From the NCBI RefSeq assembly GCF_022230885.1, contig NZ_JAKGCT010000002.1:248001-312000 (forward strand): a stretch of 64,000 bases of DNA. Reading direction: 5' to 3'. Shown piece after piece: positions 29,966 through 39,070 of this stretch. A program made the position numbers and the translations under genes. The DNA comes from Paenalcaligenes niemegkensis (lineage in GTDB: Bacteria > Pseudomonadota > Gammaproteobacteria > Burkholderiales > Burkholderiaceae_B). A model generated the notes under the pieces. It did not search any database and was not told the DNA's origin. It saw nothing but the letters and a program-made list of their open reading frames with translations. Each line of letters begins with the position of its first letter. Within the stretch, counting starts at the first letter, position 1.

Positions 29966-32616
29966 AACTGTTCCTCGTTCAAGCGCAAGAAGGCAAGCAC
30001 ATCGCAATACAGCAAATCGTTGGGATCCCAGATTCTATTACTGGCCAGGCCTTGGGAGAACTCATCAGCAAGCGCTTGAATATCACTGTTCCACTGTTGA
30101 AGCTGCTCATCCCACGTTGGCAGCACATGACGCTTCTCAATATCGCGATTTTTAGTATCGCCCAGCAGCACATTGGTATCGGAATAACCCGTTACCCCCG
30201 GGCTGCGTGCATTAAGCCACGCCAAGGCAATCGCAGCAACTTGCTGTCCCTGCCCAAGTAAGTGCGCCGCATATAAAGGCAGCTGTAAATTAATAGGCCG
30301 ATGACGGATCCAGTCGCCAAGCGGCTCACTGCGGTTTAGCGATGTTTTATAATCAAATACAACATAACGTCCGTCTGACAGCTGATCCAGCCTGTCGAGC
30401 CGCATCCCCAGGGACAGATGCTGATAAGTGAACTGCAACTCGGACTCCAGTTCAATCACTGAAAATGGCTCGCGCTCGAATTCGAAAGACAGCCAGTTTT
30501 TCAGCACAGAGACCGCCCGCTCGCATTCCAGTTCACGTAGACGGCCACTGTACTCAACCAGCTCGACCTCGGCTGCTTGCTCAATCAGATCTGACAAGAC
30601 TTGCTCGACTCCTGCCTCATCAAGCCAAGTCCGTAGTCCTTCACTATTTTTAGAGGGGCATTCCTTCCAGAGCAGTTCCATTGCGCGGTGCAGAAACAGA
30701 CCACGGGCGTTTAAATCGCTCATTGACGCATACTCGGGAAGGTCACTGGCTGCCAGGCGATACTTCACAAACGCCCAGAGGGGCGAGCGTGCCTGCGTGT
30801 CCAGGACACCTACCCCACCGCGTATTATTTCGTTCGCGGCAACGGGCGGACCCATTGAGTCATCAATAAACTCAATGTCAGACGGCAATACAGTCGCCAA
30901 ATCTGGTGAAGGTTCTGCGCACTGGTATTCGCGCAATAAGGGGCTGGCGCGCAAGAGCTGCTCGCCTTGATACTGTGGATAACTAAGCCGTATAACAGGA
31001 GCACTGCTGGAGAGCGCTTGGAAAAGCTGCCCGGCCCATTGCAGCTCACGCTCAGGTGTCGCTCTGGGAGCGTTGGCTCTGCGCAGAGCACTATGAGGAA
31101 GCAAGGGGTTGGGTTTCACCGCAGCGGGGAGTACTTCATCGCTCAAGCCCAGCATCCAGACTGCATCCCAGTGCCCGCCTTCGGCCTCAAGGAATCCCAG
31201 GACATCCAGCCGGGAACGCGGGTCACGCTGCGGCTGAAAAAGGGTTTCCCTCAGTAAGCGAGTCAATAGACCGTGAGCTTGCAAAAAGCTGATGCTACGA
31301 AGAACCGGGGTTTGTCGTGCAAACTGTGCCAGGCGAGCATCGAAGGCTTCCATGACCTGATAAGCGTGGCTATCCAGACTTTCCTGGCCGGGAAAGCCCA
31401 TCAACTGTAAAACCTGACGTAACGATTGCGCCCATGCCGTTGGCGATTGACGGCCGGGCAATGCCTGGACATACTCCAGGGCCGAGCGCCAGCCACCAGC
31501 AAGCAGAGGTGCCTGAGCTTGTAACAGGAGTTGAAAGTCATCCTGCTTAACAGAGAGCTCAGCATTCCGACGCCATGCCACATCGATGACAGCGCGGGCA
31601 TTTTCTTCGCTGAGACTCCCCGCGCACGAGCCTGCCAGCAGCGCGGAGCCGAGTATCTCAGGCTCGACTGACTTATGGCGGTTCATCAAGGCTAAAGCTT
31701 TCAACCACGCCAGGGCAGCGCGCACCAGGTGCCATTCAGATAATGAACGACCGACTGCGACGTTCCATGACAAGGCGCTTTCATTCTCGGTCGCTGCACA
31801 GGCTTTTGCCATCACTCGGTGTACATAGGGAACGTTCGCTTCAAGCTGAGCGGCAATAATGGCCACGCGAGAATTTGGATTCTGACGCAGCTGCGTTACA
31901 GCCCATCGTGCTGCCAAGCGCCACTCGTGGTCAGCATCATCGGCTGCCATCACATCCATCTTGCGAGGAACAGAAAGCATCGGCGACAAGCGCAAAACAT
32001 CCACTCCTACACTTTGCAGCGCATGCAATATAGCGGTGAATCGCGGTGAGGTCTCGTGAAAACCAGCCAGCACCAAAGTCGTAAACTGGGGCTTATAGAC
32101 TCCGGCCTCACAAGCCAAACGTACCCGCTGATTTGAACGGTTAGCGTCATCAAGGTCGAAATGAATTAACTTCTCATGATAGTTCTCGCGCCAGTGCAGG
32201 AACTGGAGGTAATCAGGAGACTCTTCCCCAGCCACCACCTGTATTTCCCATTCGTCGAGCAAGTTATCTGCTTCGCAGGCCAGCATGGCTGCCTGTCGTA
32301 CATCCAGCAGAACGCGTTCTTCAGACTCGACCTCGTGAATGGCCTGCTCCCAAAGCTGAATGGTGCCAAAACTGTCCAGAAGATGCGAAGCCGGTTGAAA
32401 CTCCTCACTAAAGCATAGTTCATCAGCAATACCCCGTAGCCATGCCCCCATGGGAATAATGTCGGGTACAGCCACTGTTCGGCGTTCTTTGCTTAACTGT
32501 TCATGCAAGGAGGAGAGAATACGGCGGGCATAGCGATTATTAACAGTCAGGATTAAGGTTCGGGTACTGTCAAATGATTCAATTTCGTCTAGTTCCACTA
32601 AAGGAAAATCTTGCAT
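29962..32616 (-). CDS. addB: AddB-like PD-(D/E)XK nuclease family protein
   Basis: An 884-aa partner of the helicase. The N-terminal region (RTLILTVNNRYARRILSSL) is a degenerate helicase-like fold without Walker A, and a segment near residue 470 (GHWDAVWMLGLSDEVLPAA) resembles UvrD motif V-VI remnants. The C-terminal nuclease core includes MRLDRLDQLSDGRYVVFDYKTS and LQLPLYAAHLL, and YVVFDYKT supplies the D and K residues. Betaproteobacterial AddAB-like pairs do the job of RecBCD; no recBCD genes are in this window. First gene of the pair, starting 117 bp from the divergent modE. Confidence 0.83.
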   Translation of the reverse strand: MQDFPLVELDEIESFDSTRTLILTVNNRYARRILSSLHEQLSKERRTVAVPDIIPMGAWLRGIADELCFSEEFQPASHLLDSFGTIQLWEQAIHEVESEERVLLDVRQAAMLACEADNLLDEWEIQVVAGEESPDYLQFLHWRENYHEKLIHFDLDDANRSNQRVRLACEAGVYKPQFTTLVLAGFHETSPRFTAILHALQSVGVDVLRLSPMLSVPRKMDVMAADDADHEWRLAARWAVTQLRQNPNSRVAIIAAQLEANVPYVHRVMAKACAATENESALSWNVAVGRSLSEWHLVRAALAWLKALALMNRHKSVEPEILGSALLAGSCAGSLSEENARAVIDVAWRRNAELSVKQDDFQLLLQAQAPLLAGGWRSALEYVQALPGRQSPTAWAQSLRQVLQLMGFPGQESLDSHAYQVMEAFDARLAQFARQTPVLRSISFLQAHGLLTRLLRETLFQPQRDPRSRLDVLGFLEAEGGHWDAVWMLGLSDEVLPAAVKPNPLLPHSALRRANAPRATPERELQWAGQLFQALSSSAPVIRLSYPQYQGEQLLRASPLLREYQCAEPSPDLATVLPSDIEFIDDSMGPPVAANEIIRGGVGVLDTQARSPLWAFVKYRLAASDLPEYASMSDLNARGLFLHRAMELLWKECPSKNSEGLRTWLDEAGVEQVLSDLIEQAAEVELVEYSGRLRELECERAVSVLKNWLSFEFEREPFSVIELESELQFTYQHLSLGMRLDRLDQLSDGRYVVFDYKTSLNRSEPLGDWIRHRPINLQLPLYAAHLLGQGQQVAAIALAWLNARSPGVTGYSDTNVLLGDTKNRDIEKRHVLPTWDEQLQQWNSDIQALADEFSQGLASNRIWDPNDLLYCDVLAFLRLNEEQL

Positions 32617-32733
32617 ACTTAAGCCTTATAATCAGCCCTGTTAATATAGTTCCACTATTCTACCGCTTAGCCTTGCCTGTTTTTAACAGCTGGCCCTCAT
32701 CCCTGTTTTATCATTCTTAAGCATTGCCCTATT

Positions 32734-33549
32734 ATGCCTTCCTCTTCGTTACCTGATTTTGAACTTGCCGGCTCTATCTGGTTTAAGTCGGGCACCCAAA
32801 ATTGGGGAAACCCGCGCCGTATGGCATTATTGGCTGCTATCCGAGAGCATGGTTCCATATCGGCTGCAGCCCGCAGCATCGGTCTGAGTTACAAAGCAGC
32901 CTGGGATGCAATCGATACCATCAACAACCTCTCTGACGCCCCTTTGGTGCTCCGCACTACCGGAGGCCAACGTGGCGGCGGTGCAGAGCTGACCGACAAG
33001 GCCATTGAAATCCTTGAGCTTTACGAACATCTTGACGAAGTGCATCAGCGATTCATGAAACGGCTGGCGCGTGCCAGGCCAGGCTCAGATCAAACGATGC
33101 GTGTACTGCAAAACATGATGGTACAGACCTCTGCAAGAAACAACTTTATCGGCAAGGTTCAAAGCATAGCTTTCTCGGAAATCAGTGCCGAAGTCACACT
33201 GAATATAGGTGAGCAATTTCAAATCATTTCTTCCATTACAAGAGAAAGCGCAGAAACCCTTGGTCTTGGCAAAGGGGTACGGGCTCTCGCTTTTATTAAA
33301 GCCTCATCTATTCTGATTGGTACTGATCTGGATGGCATAACCCTGTCGGCCCGCAATGTACTGCGGGGCAAGATTGTGCAGCTTGAAAGCGAAAAGACAG
33401 GGGCAGACGTAGGGCTGGAACTGCCCAGCGGCCACCGTATAACGGCAACCATCACGGCTAAAAGCATGGAGCTTTTGGGCTTGGCGCTAAACCAGGACGC
33501 TTACGCTATTTTTAAAGCACCCAGTGTGCTGCTTGGCACTATAGACTGA
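32734..33549 (+). CDS. modE: Molybdate-responsive regulator ModE
   Basis: 271 aa with an N-terminal winged helix (ALLAAIREHGSISAAARSIG and LSYKAAWDAIDTINNL) and GGQRGGGAELT, typical of ModE. Two C-terminal Mop/TOBE domains follow (from about residues 130 and 200, containing SARNNFIGKV and SARNVLRGKI). ModE binds molybdate and represses modABC. Here it converges with modABC and its end overlaps the end of modC by 49 bp; a candidate ModE operator lies upstream of modA. Confidence 0.94.
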   Translation: MPSSSLPDFELAGSIWFKSGTQNWGNPRRMALLAAIREHGSISAAARSIGLSYKAAWDAIDTINNLSDAPLVLRTTGGQRGGGAELTDKAIEILELYEHLDEVHQRFMKRLARARPGSDQTMRVLQNMMVQTSARNNFIGKVQSIAFSEISAEVTLNIGEQFQIISSITRESAETLGLGKGVRALAFIKASSILIGTDLDGITLSARNVLRGKIVQLESEKTGADVGLELPSGHRITATITAKSMELLGLALNQDAYAIFKAPSVLLGTID

Positions 33550-34288
33550 TGGTTTTTTGTGTCATGGCCTGACTCTTCGGCAGAGGCCTGTTTTGCCCAA
33601 TGCATCAGTTCCTCCGGGGTTGACCGCCCGACAATCTTCCCGTGGCTGATACGAAAAACCTCGTCGGCCAGGGCCAGGGCGTCTTCTGGGTCATGAGTAA
33701 TAATAATGGACGGAATATCCAGCTGCTGCTGAAGCTCTGCCAGCTCGGCGCGCATTTTCACGCGTAGTGTTACATCTAATGCCGCTAATGGCTCGTCGAG
33801 CATCAGCAGTTCAGGCTTGACGGCTAGTGCCCGGGCTATGGCAGTACGCTGCTTTTGGCCGCCGGATATTTCAGCAGGATAGTTATCAAGTATAGGACCC
33901 AGCTCGAAAGCATCGACCCAACGCTGAGCCGCTTTGGGCAAGGTCTTCCAACGCGGGTTGAGCCAACCTGATTTCAAGCCGAATGTTATGTTCTGAGCTA
34001 CGGTCAAATGGGGAAACAAACCATAGTCTTGCAGCAAATAAGCCAAACGCCTTTTTTGCGCAGGCATGAATATCTTGCCTTTTGAACAGTAGAATACACG
34101 CCCCCCACAACAATTTGTCCTGAGTCTGGACGAAGCAGGCCTGAGACAGCTTGTACCGTCAATGTTTTGCCAGACCCAGAGGGGCCGAATAATGCAATAC
34201 GCCTGGCTTGTGTATTAAGCTGAACGTCCAGAATAAAACGACGGTTCTCCGCGCCTACGGTTCGTTGTATATCAATGCTAATCGACAT
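33501..34288 (-). CDS. modC: Molybdate ABC transporter ATPase ModC (one apparent frameshift)
   Basis: ATPase of the molybdate importer. Walker A FGPSGSGKTLT, Q-loop YLLQDYGLFPHLTV, signature ISGGQKQRTAIARAL and Walker B LLMLDEPLAALD are present. The frame breaks in the C6 run at 34101-34106; one more base gives IVVGGRVFYCSKGKIFMPAQ. The joined protein is 262 aa, shorter than enterobacterial ModC (about 350 aa) because it lacks the C-terminal Mop domain. This may be a real feature, since the stop is in the frame that continues from the ABC domain. Start at 34288 shares a base with the modB stop (TAATG). Confidence 0.9.
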
Positions 34289-34964
34289 TACTTTGCCCCC
34301 TGACGACGGGTATGGGCAGGCGTTATGTGGCCTGCCACCCATAAAATCGATACACAAGTGACAGAGGTAATTAACACCAATATCAGTGATAGCTGGTCGT
34401 CACCGGCTTGAACCGCTTCGTAAATAGCAATAGATAAGGTTTGAGTGCGCCCGGGAATGCTGCCGGCAATCATCAGGGTTGCGCCGAACTCGCCCAATGC
34501 CCTGGCAAACGCAAGCAGCACCCCCGCCATAATGCCACGCAGGGCTAAAGGCAGGGTTATCCGAAAAAGGTAGCTCCGTTTGACACACCCAAAATCTTTG
34601 AGGCATTAACCAAACGAAAGTCTACGTCCTCAAATGCAGCCCTGGAAGCTTTGAGGACCATAGGAAAGGCCACAACGGTAGCGGCCACCACAGCGCCTTG
34701 CCATGTAAACACCAGCTCGATGCCCCACTGCGAAAGCCACTGCCCAATGACTCCTCGGCGGCCCAATAAAACCAGCAGGTAGTAACCGATCACAGTAGGC
34801 GGCAACACCATGGGCAAGGTCAATATGGAATCAACGACATTGCACCAGGATGATTGCCAGCGAGACATCAAATAAGCAACGCCTACTCCTAGCAACGTGG
34901 CAAAAAGGGTTGCCCAGCCGGCCACCTTGAGTGAGAGAAGCAGCGGTATCCACAGTCCGGTCAT
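34288..34964 (-). CDS. modB: Molybdate ABC transporter permease ModB (one apparent frameshift)
   Basis: Inner-membrane permease with five to six hydrophobic segments, the ModB signature LTLPMVLPPTVIGYYLL and the coupling segment ALGEFGATLMIAGSIPGRT. The break is in the A5 run at 34564-34568; adding one base gives GATFFRITLPLALRGIMAG and a 225-aa protein of usual length. It lies between modA and modC in the normal order modABC. Confidence 0.92.
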
Positions 34965-34985
34965 TAATTACAGCTACCTGAATTA

Positions 34986-35759
34986 TTAAGGTTTGGCAAA
35001 ACCATATTTTGCCAGGATTTCCTGGCCTTCATCCGACAGCACAAAATCAACATAGGCCTGTGCCTGAGCACTGCGCTCATCGCGATTTACGATAGCGATG
35101 GGATAAGTGACAGGAGTCACTGTTTCCAGTGTCTCTATGACTTTCACCTTATCTTTCATGATCGCGGCGTCCGTTGCAAACACGAAGCCCGCATCAACTT
35201 CGCCCCGGCTAACGTAATCTAGAACCTGACGTACGTTCTGGCCCAGAATTTGACGCTGCTCAACCGCTTCCCAGTAGCCTGACTTCTCCAGCGCTCCCTG
35301 AGTATAGCGACCCACCGGCACCGAAGCGGGATTACCAAAAGCGACGCGAGTGACCTCAGGAGAGTTTAATGAGGCCAGCCCCGATATCTGCTGGGGGTTA
35401 TCAGACGGTACGATCAACACCACCTCGTTCTGGACAAAATCCTTGCGTGTACCCGCATCAACCGCATCCGCCTCTTCGGCTTTATCCATGGCCTTTTGAT
35501 CCGCTGAGGCAAAGACATCTACCGGAGCACCATTGATAATTTGCTGCAGTAAAACATCGGACGCCGCAAAGCTGTTTACTACCTTGGAGTCGCTATGGTG
35601 CTTTTCAAAAGCCTCACCAACTTCCTTAAAAGCATTGGTTAAGCTTGCTGCTGCCGATACCATCACGTCAGCAGCTACCGCATTTACAGAAACCGTACTT
35701 AATGTAAGTAAAGCAGAACCAAGAACTAATTTTAAACGCGTGTAAGCGTGGTCTTTCAT
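34986..35759 (-). CDS. modA: Molybdate-binding periplasmic protein ModA
   Basis: 257 aa with a Sec signal peptide (residues 1 to about 27, ending SVNAVAA), then VMVSAAASLTNAFKEVGEAF, the ModA ligand-loop signature, and NGAPVDVFASADQ. Tetrahedral oxyanions are held by the Ser/Ala loops of this family. First gene of modABC; 21 bp upstream of modB. Its promoter region carries a candidate ModE operator. Confidence 0.95.
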   Translation of the reverse strand: MKDHAYTRLKLVLGSALLTLSTVSVNAVAADVMVSAAASLTNAFKEVGEAFEKHHSDSKVVNSFAASDVLLQQIINGAPVDVFASADQKAMDKAEEADAVDAGTRKDFVQNEVVLIVPSDNPQQISGLASLNSPEVTRVAFGNPASVPVGRYTQGALEKSGYWEAVEQRQILGQNVRQVLDYVSRGEVDAGFVFATDAAIMKDKVKVIETLETVTPVTYPIAIVNRDERSAQAQAYVDFVLSDEGQEILAKYGFAKP

Positions 35760-35811
35760 TGAGAAGCTCCCCGGAACAGTGATTATTTGTAAGGATTAAA
35801 TCAGCTTATTA

Positions 35812-35831
35812 TATATATAGGTACATAGATA
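35812..35831. promoter_or_regulatory. Candidate ModE operator upstream of modA
   Basis: An imperfect palindrome TATATATA-N6-ATAGATA-like, with arms of the form TATnTAT and ATAnATA six bases apart. It is 53 bp upstream of the modA start, in the modA-xerD intergenic region. ModE operators are AT-rich inverted repeats of this size. No binding evidence is possible here. Confidence 0.4.
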
Positions 35832-35952
35832 CCGCAATCTCGGACAATAGCACTGAAAAACAAAACAGCAACTTACCGCTACAATTCAATCAAGAATCTC
35901 GATCGCCAAGTGCTGTCAACAAAACCCACTGCCAGATTATGATCAGACATCC

Positions 35953-36869
35953 ATGAGAAAGCCCCACTCCACACCAACAAGCGCAGCTGAGCTCATCGAT
36001 GAGTTCATACAGTATTGCTGGCTCGAAGACGGTCTGGCAAAAAACACGCTGGCTGCTTACCAGCGCGATCTGCGCCTTTTTCTGATTGGTTAAGCCTGCA
36101 TGACAAAGGCGGTTTATTGTCTGCAACCCAAGAAAAGCTCCAGGAGTGGCGTGCAGACGAAAGCGCCCAGTTAAAAGCGACAACAGCCAATCGCCGCCTG
36201 GCAACGCTGAGAAAGTTTTATCTTTGGGCTTTACGTAATGAATGGATTTCCGTAGATCCGTGCCAGGGCCTCAGCACCGCCAGGCAAGCTCCCCGCGTTC
36301 CCAGTACCCTAAGCGAGGCGCAGGTCGAAGCTTTGCTTATGGCTCCCGACATGGATACCTCTCTGGGTCAGCGAGATCGCAGCATGCTAGAGACACTCTA
36401 TGCCACTGGTCTGCGAGTCAGCGAGCTCACGGACCTGCAACTGCAACACCTCAGTCTGAATGATGGCGTTATCAGGGTCAGCATGGGCAAAGGTGGAAAA
36501 GACAGGCTGGTACCTATAGGCGCCGAAGCGCTTGATAGCCTGACTGATTACTTAAGCTACGCCCGCGCCGACATACTGGGATCAAACCGCAGCGACTATC
36601 TGTTTGTAACCGCAAGAGGTAAAAACATGACGCGGCAGTCGTTCTGGCTGATCGTAAAGAAGTATGCGGCTATTGCTGACATTCATACACCGCTTTCGCC
36701 TCACGTGTTGCGTCATGCCTTTGCTACGCACCTGTTGAATCACGGTGCCGACTTGCGGGTGGTGCAGTTATTGCTCGGTCATGCAGACATCTCTACCACC
36801 CAGATTTATACTCATGTTGCTCGCGAGCGTCTAAAAGCGTTGCATCATGCTCACCATCCACGCGCCTGA
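35953..36869 (+). CDS. xerD: Site-specific tyrosine recombinase XerD (one apparent frameshift)
   Basis: XerD with XerC resolves chromosome dimers at dif. The core-binding domain begins ELIDEFIQYCWLEDGLAKNT; the catalytic domain has ATGLRVSELTDLQL (first Arg), GKGGKDRLVPIG, SPHVLRHAFATHLLNHGADL (His-xx-Arg) and LLGHADISTTQIYTHV with the nucleophilic Tyr. The frame breaks in the T5 run at 36077-36081. One more T yields LAAYQRDLRLFSDWLSLHDK and a 305-aa protein of family length. It begins 193 bp from modA and is followed by ybaK. Confidence 0.93.
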
Positions 36870-36883
36870 CCTTTATACGAACC

Positions 36884-37375
36884 ATGACAAAAGCAAAACA
36901 TGTCAGTGAAACCCCTGCCACACTTTGGCTACGCCGGAACAATATTGTTTTTACCGAGCACACTTACGCCTACATTGACCACGGGGGTGCACTGGAGGCG
37001 GCCCGACAATTGCAGTTACCGCCTCATGCAGTGGCAAAGACCTTGATCATGGAAGATGAAAACACCAAGCCGTTAATTATTATCATGCGCGGTGACTGTG
37101 AAGTATCGACCAAAAACCTGGCACGCCAAATTGGGGTAAAGAAGATCACACCGTGCAAGCCAGACGTAGCGCAACGTCATACGGCTTATCAGGTAGGCGG
37201 GACCTCGCCATTTGGTACGCGAAAACCACTGCCGGTGTATATAGAAGCCGAGCTTCTTAACGAGGCTGTTATTTACATAAATGGCGGACGCAGAGGCTAT
37301 TTGATTGCTGTTAGCCCAACGGCAGCCGCAGAAGCGCTAAACGCTATCGCCGTAAACGTAGGCATAGCGGCATAG
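36884..37375 (+). CDS. ybaK: YbaK/EbsC-type Cys-tRNA(Pro) deacylase
   Basis: 163 aa of the YbaK/ProX editing family, which hydrolyses cysteine misattached to tRNA-Pro. Conserved features are AVAKTLIMED with the functional Lys, STKNLARQIGVKKITPC, and GGTSPFGTRKPLPVYIE. It follows xerD by 14 bp, possibly cotranscribed. The stop codon lies at the edge of a 10-bp hairpin. Confidence 0.9.
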   Translation: MTKAKHVSETPATLWLRRNNIVFTEHTYAYIDHGGALEAARQLQLPPHAVAKTLIMEDENTKPLIIIMRGDCEVSTKNLARQIGVKKITPCKPDVAQRHTAYQVGGTSPFGTRKPLPVYIEAELLNEAVIYINGGRRGYLIAVSPTAAAEALNAIAVNVGIAA

Positions 37376-37396
37376 CATCGCTTGGGAAGCGATGCT
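37374..37396 (+). other. Hairpin at the ybaK stop codon
   Basis: A perfect 10-bp stem, AGCATCGCTT with AAGCGATGCT around GGG. It is not followed by a T-run on either strand, so it is a weak terminator at best but may stabilise the 3' end. Confidence 0.4.
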
Positions 37397-37452
37397 AAAA
37401 AGTTAACAGCGATGAAATGACCAGCCTAAGCGTTCCGCGTGAAAACGCTAGC

Positions 37453-38562
37453 TTAATAGACAACGACGGAACGAATAGATTCGCCACGCTTCATTAGCTC
37501 AAACCCTTCATTTATCTGGTCCAGTGAGAGTGTATGGGTAATCAGGTCATCGATATTCAACTTGCCTTCCATATACCAGTCTACCAATTTAGGGACGTCT
37601 GTTCGCCCTCGGGCGCCCCCGAATGCAGACCCTTTCCATACACGGCCAGTGACTAACTGGAAAGGACGCGTAGCAATCTCGGCCCCTGCTTCAGCTACAC
37701 CGATAATAATGGACTGCCCCCAACCCCGATGGCAGCACTCGAGCGCCTGTCGCATTACCTTAGTATTGCCGATGCACTCAAACGAGTAATCCGCGCCGCC
37801 GTCGGTTAACTGAATAATGTGATCCACCACATTTTCTACGTCTTTAGGGTTAACAAAGTGGGTCATACCAAACCGACGGGCCATCGCTTCACGTTCAGGG
37901 TTTAGATCCACACCAATAATTTTATCGGCGCCCACCATTTTGGCACCTTGAATTACGTTCAGGCCTATGCCACCCAAGCCAAACACCACCACATTCGCAC
38001 CCGCTTCCACATTGGCGGTGTACAGTACTGCCCCTACCCCTGTCGTCACCCCACAACCGATATAACACACCTTATCAAAGGGGGCATCATTGCGAATTTT
38101 GGCTAATGCAATCTCCGGTACCACAATGTGGTTCGCAAAGGTGGAGGTACCCATGTAGTGATGAATCGCCTTACCATCGATGCTGAAACGAGAGGTTCCA
38201 TCCGGCATCAAACCTTGACCTTGAGTAGCACGAATAGCGGTACATAGATTGGTTTTCTGCGATAGACAAGACTTGCACTGACGACACTCAGGGGTATACA
38301 GCGGCACCACATGATCACCCGCCTTAAGCGATGTCACTCCTGGGCCGGTTTCCAGCACTATACCCGCACCTTCGTGTCCCAATATAGCGGGGAACAGCCC
38401 TTCAGGGTCTGCTCCAGACAAGGTGTAGTAATCCGTGTGACAAATACCCGTAGCTTTAATTTCGACGAGCACTTCCCCCGCTTTCGGACCTTCCAGGGTG
38501 ACTTCTTCAACAGTGAGTGGCTCTCCGGCCTTCCAGGCTATTGCGGCTCTGGTTTTTAACAT
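37453..38562 (-). CDS. frmA: S-(hydroxymethyl)glutathione dehydrogenase (class III alcohol dehydrogenase)
   Basis: This zinc alcohol dehydrogenase oxidises S-hydroxymethylglutathione, formed from formaldehyde and glutathione, to S-formylglutathione with NAD. The 369-aa protein has the catalytic zinc ligands (TGICHTDYYTLSG and GHEGAG), a structural zinc site CRQCKSCLSQKTNLC, and the Rossmann motif VFGLGGIGLNVIQGAKM, all matching class III enzymes (FrmA/AdhC). It is divergent from mxaF across 508 bp, which fits a role in clearing formaldehyde made by the methanol dehydrogenase. No S-formylglutathione hydrolase gene is in this window. Confidence 0.93.
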   Translation of the reverse strand: MLKTRAAIAWKAGEPLTVEEVTLEGPKAGEVLVEIKATGICHTDYYTLSGADPEGLFPAILGHEGAGIVLETGPGVTSLKAGDHVVPLYTPECRQCKSCLSQKTNLCTAIRATQGQGLMPDGTSRFSIDGKAIHHYMGTSTFANHIVVPEIALAKIRNDAPFDKVCYIGCGVTTGVGAVLYTANVEAGANVVVFGLGGIGLNVIQGAKMVGADKIIGVDLNPEREAMARRFGMTHFVNPKDVENVVDHIIQLTDGGADYSFECIGNTKVMRQALECCHRGWGQSIIIGVAEAGAEIATRPFQLVTGRVWKGSAFGGARGRTDVPKLVDWYMEGKLNIDDLITHTLSLDQINEGFELMKRGESIRSVVVY

Positions 38563-38849
38563 CGCGATACTCCTCTTATAGAGTTTTTATGGTGTTTACG
38601 CTGTCTGCTATGACTGCTTTTACGTTGTAACGAACCTATGGATATCTGCATCTCCACCCTGCTATGTAGCAGATGCCGCATCAAAGTCTAAGATGACAAA
38701 CCCGTTAATACAAGGCGCTTGCCACTGCTGCGCTATCCCCATAAACAGGAAATGGTATCTGTCGTCTGCGCACCCTGTCCCACTTCCGTATCACCTTGTA
38801 CCACCTGCATGGCAAACTAGCTGTTTTTCGACACGTCAGCACAATTACA

Positions 38850-38878
38850 ATTTATTTCATTTGTTTTTATATCGTCAA
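38850..38878 (-). promoter_or_regulatory. Putative promoter of frmA
   Basis: TTGACG and ATAAAT on the minus strand with a 17-bp spacer. It would give a leader of about 280 nt before frmA, so a nearer promoter may also exist. Confidence 0.35.
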
Positions 38879-38929
38879 ATTCCACGCAATAGCGGGCACT
38901 ATCTGCTAAAACCAGGCAATTTTATCGGG

Positions 38930-38958
38930 TTGCATAATAAAAATTTGCAGTAGATAAT
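38930..38958 (+). promoter_or_regulatory. Putative promoter of mxaF
   Basis: TTGCAT and GATAAT with a 17-bp spacer, about 105 bp before the mxaF start codon. The -35 is weak, consistent with activator dependence. Confidence 0.35.
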
Positions 38959-39070
38959 AGATTTCAAGGACGCGGGAAAATTCACAAGAGCACGTACGCT
39001 GTGGCTGGACGGTATATTGTCCTGCCTACTGCCTAAAGACTTGTCATAAAACCATAACGGAGACAACCTG

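Larger units (their letters stand above)
38563..39070. promoter_or_regulatory. Divergent control region, frmA / mxaF
   Basis: 508 bp, AT-rich in its right half, with a candidate promoter on each strand (next two entries). I saw no convincing -24/-12 (sigma-54) element. GGAG sits 8 nt before the mxaF start codon. Confidence 0.5.

Noticed and set aside
38563..39070. Sigma-54 (-24/-12) promoter for mxaF
   Set aside because: I found no GG-N10-GC pair in a suitable context by eye, and the nearby AcoR-like regulator lacks GAFTGA. Not exhaustive.
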